Below the pieces are notes generated by a model. The model searched no databases, had not been told where the DNA came from, and saw only the letters and a program-made list of their open reading frames with translations. A DNA stretch of 52,448 bases, taken from Flavobacterium aurantiibacter. Lineage in GTDB: Bacteria > Bacteroidota > Bacteroidia > Flavobacteriales > Flavobacteriaceae. Location: positions 1 through 52,448 of the forward strand of contig NZ_NOXX01000199.1 in the NCBI RefSeq assembly GCF_002251775.1, in the 5' to 3' direction. Positions 52,025-52,448 of this stretch are shown here, piece by piece (positions within the stretch are counted from its first letter, which is position 1; every line of letters begins with the position of its first letter). A program made the translations under genes and the position numbers.

Positions 52025-52354
52025 ATGATTGTTGTAGCTCCATTTTTGTTTTCGAAACGTTTTCGCGCGCTGGCGGTGTATCCGTTTATTTTTGTGGCAA
52101 CGGCTGCCGATGCGCGCGATGCGGTTTTGGTGCAGCACGAGCGCATTCATTTTAGGCAACAAAAAGAGCTACTCTTCGTATTTTTCTATCTGTTTTACGC
52201 CCTCGATTTCCTGCGAAATATGTTCGTTTATCTCGGAAATGCCCATAAAGCGTACCGCTACATTTGTTTTGAACAAGAAGCCTACACTTTCGAACACGAC
52301 GCTAATTACCTCAGTGCGCGCAAGCTATTTGCTTGGTGGAAATTTTTGGGATAG
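52025..52354 (+). CDS. conserved protein with HERIH motif
   Basis: A 109-residue protein with hydrophobic N-terminal and central segments (VYPFIFVATAADARD, LLFVFFYLFYALDFL), a conserved motif HERIHFRQQ near residues 38-46, and FEQEAYTFEHDANYL near 83. The HExxH-like motif with a downstream Glu suggests a metal site of the M56/BlaR-type peptidase kind, but the chain is short and no activity is known to me. Similar stand-alone proteins are common in flavobacteria. It diverges from the DUF5522-hutU operon. Confidence 0.7.
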   Translation: MIVVAPFLFSKRFRALAVYPFIFVATAADARDAVLVQHERIHFRQQKELLFVFFYLFYALDFLRNMFVYLGNAHKAYRYICFEQEAYTFEHDANYLSARKLFAWWKFLG

Positions 52355-52448
52355 CTGTTAGCTGTTAACATCTAACACTTTTTTTCCTTTTTCATTTTTT
52401 TCTATTCTTTCTATTTTCCGTGCCCATCCTGCCGCCGAATTTAGTGGA

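Overview
The window looks like a chromosomal segment of a Flavobacteriaceae-type bacterium (phylum Bacteroidota). The evidence is the Bacteroidota promoter signature TAnnTTTG ahead of many genes, few Shine-Dalgarno sites, and family content typical of the group: TamL, PorT, a T9SS C-terminal sorting domain, GSCFA, 2TM, DUF6252-like lipoproteins, DUF5522, menaquinone methyltransferase and HisKA_2/HisKA_3 kinases with propeller or TPR sensors. No rRNA, tRNA, CRISPR array, transposase or prophage module was seen.

Layout. 0.1-9.6 kb: outer-membrane and housekeeping genes (tamL, an rRNA/tRNA 2'-O-methyltransferase, porT, ubiE/menG, folA, a 2TM protein, a CBM48-like protein, a 3-TM protein, a secreted T9SS esterase, an SDR/DUF2867 protein). 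9.6-19.3 kb: a hairpin-repeat spacer, a large propeller-type sensor kinase, an AraC-type response regulator, and a giant surface adhesin of repeated head modules. Its S74 self-cleaving chaperone domain is cut off by a one-base frameshift. 19.3-24.4 kb: GTPases der and era, etfB and etfA with a repeat wedged between them, and a bifunctional-nuclease (DUF151) protein. 24.4-28.6 kb: two tandem lipoproteins, a C1q-like gene remnant, thyA, an unknown exported protein and a spacer full of short repeats. 28.6-34.6 kb: two TPM proteins, LemA, MerR, then alaS and a GSCFA protein. 34.8-47.1 kb: an accessory-looking stretch of small lipoproteins, one pseudogene, two secreted propeller proteins and two paralogous cassettes of TPR histidine kinase, LuxR-type regulator and lipoprotein. 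47.2-52.4 kb: aromatic amino acid hydroxylase, the DUF5522-hutU-small 2TM-DUF4136 operon, and a divergent conserved protein.

What stands out. (1) The tandem kinase/regulator/lipoprotein cassettes, with the first kinase broken by one missing T in its signal peptide; restoring that base gives 643 residues against 642 in its paralog. (2) The adhesin whose S74 domain is out of frame by one base at a C-run. (3) A hairpin-rich intergenic repeat family at four loci, including inside etfBA and in the alaS leader. (4) A previously easy-to-miss 54-residue two-helix protein coupled by an ATGA overlap to DUF4136. (5) A gene with one in-frame stop at 36427. Two single-base losses in homopolymers and one nonsense codon mean that assembly error must be excluded before biological meaning is given to them.
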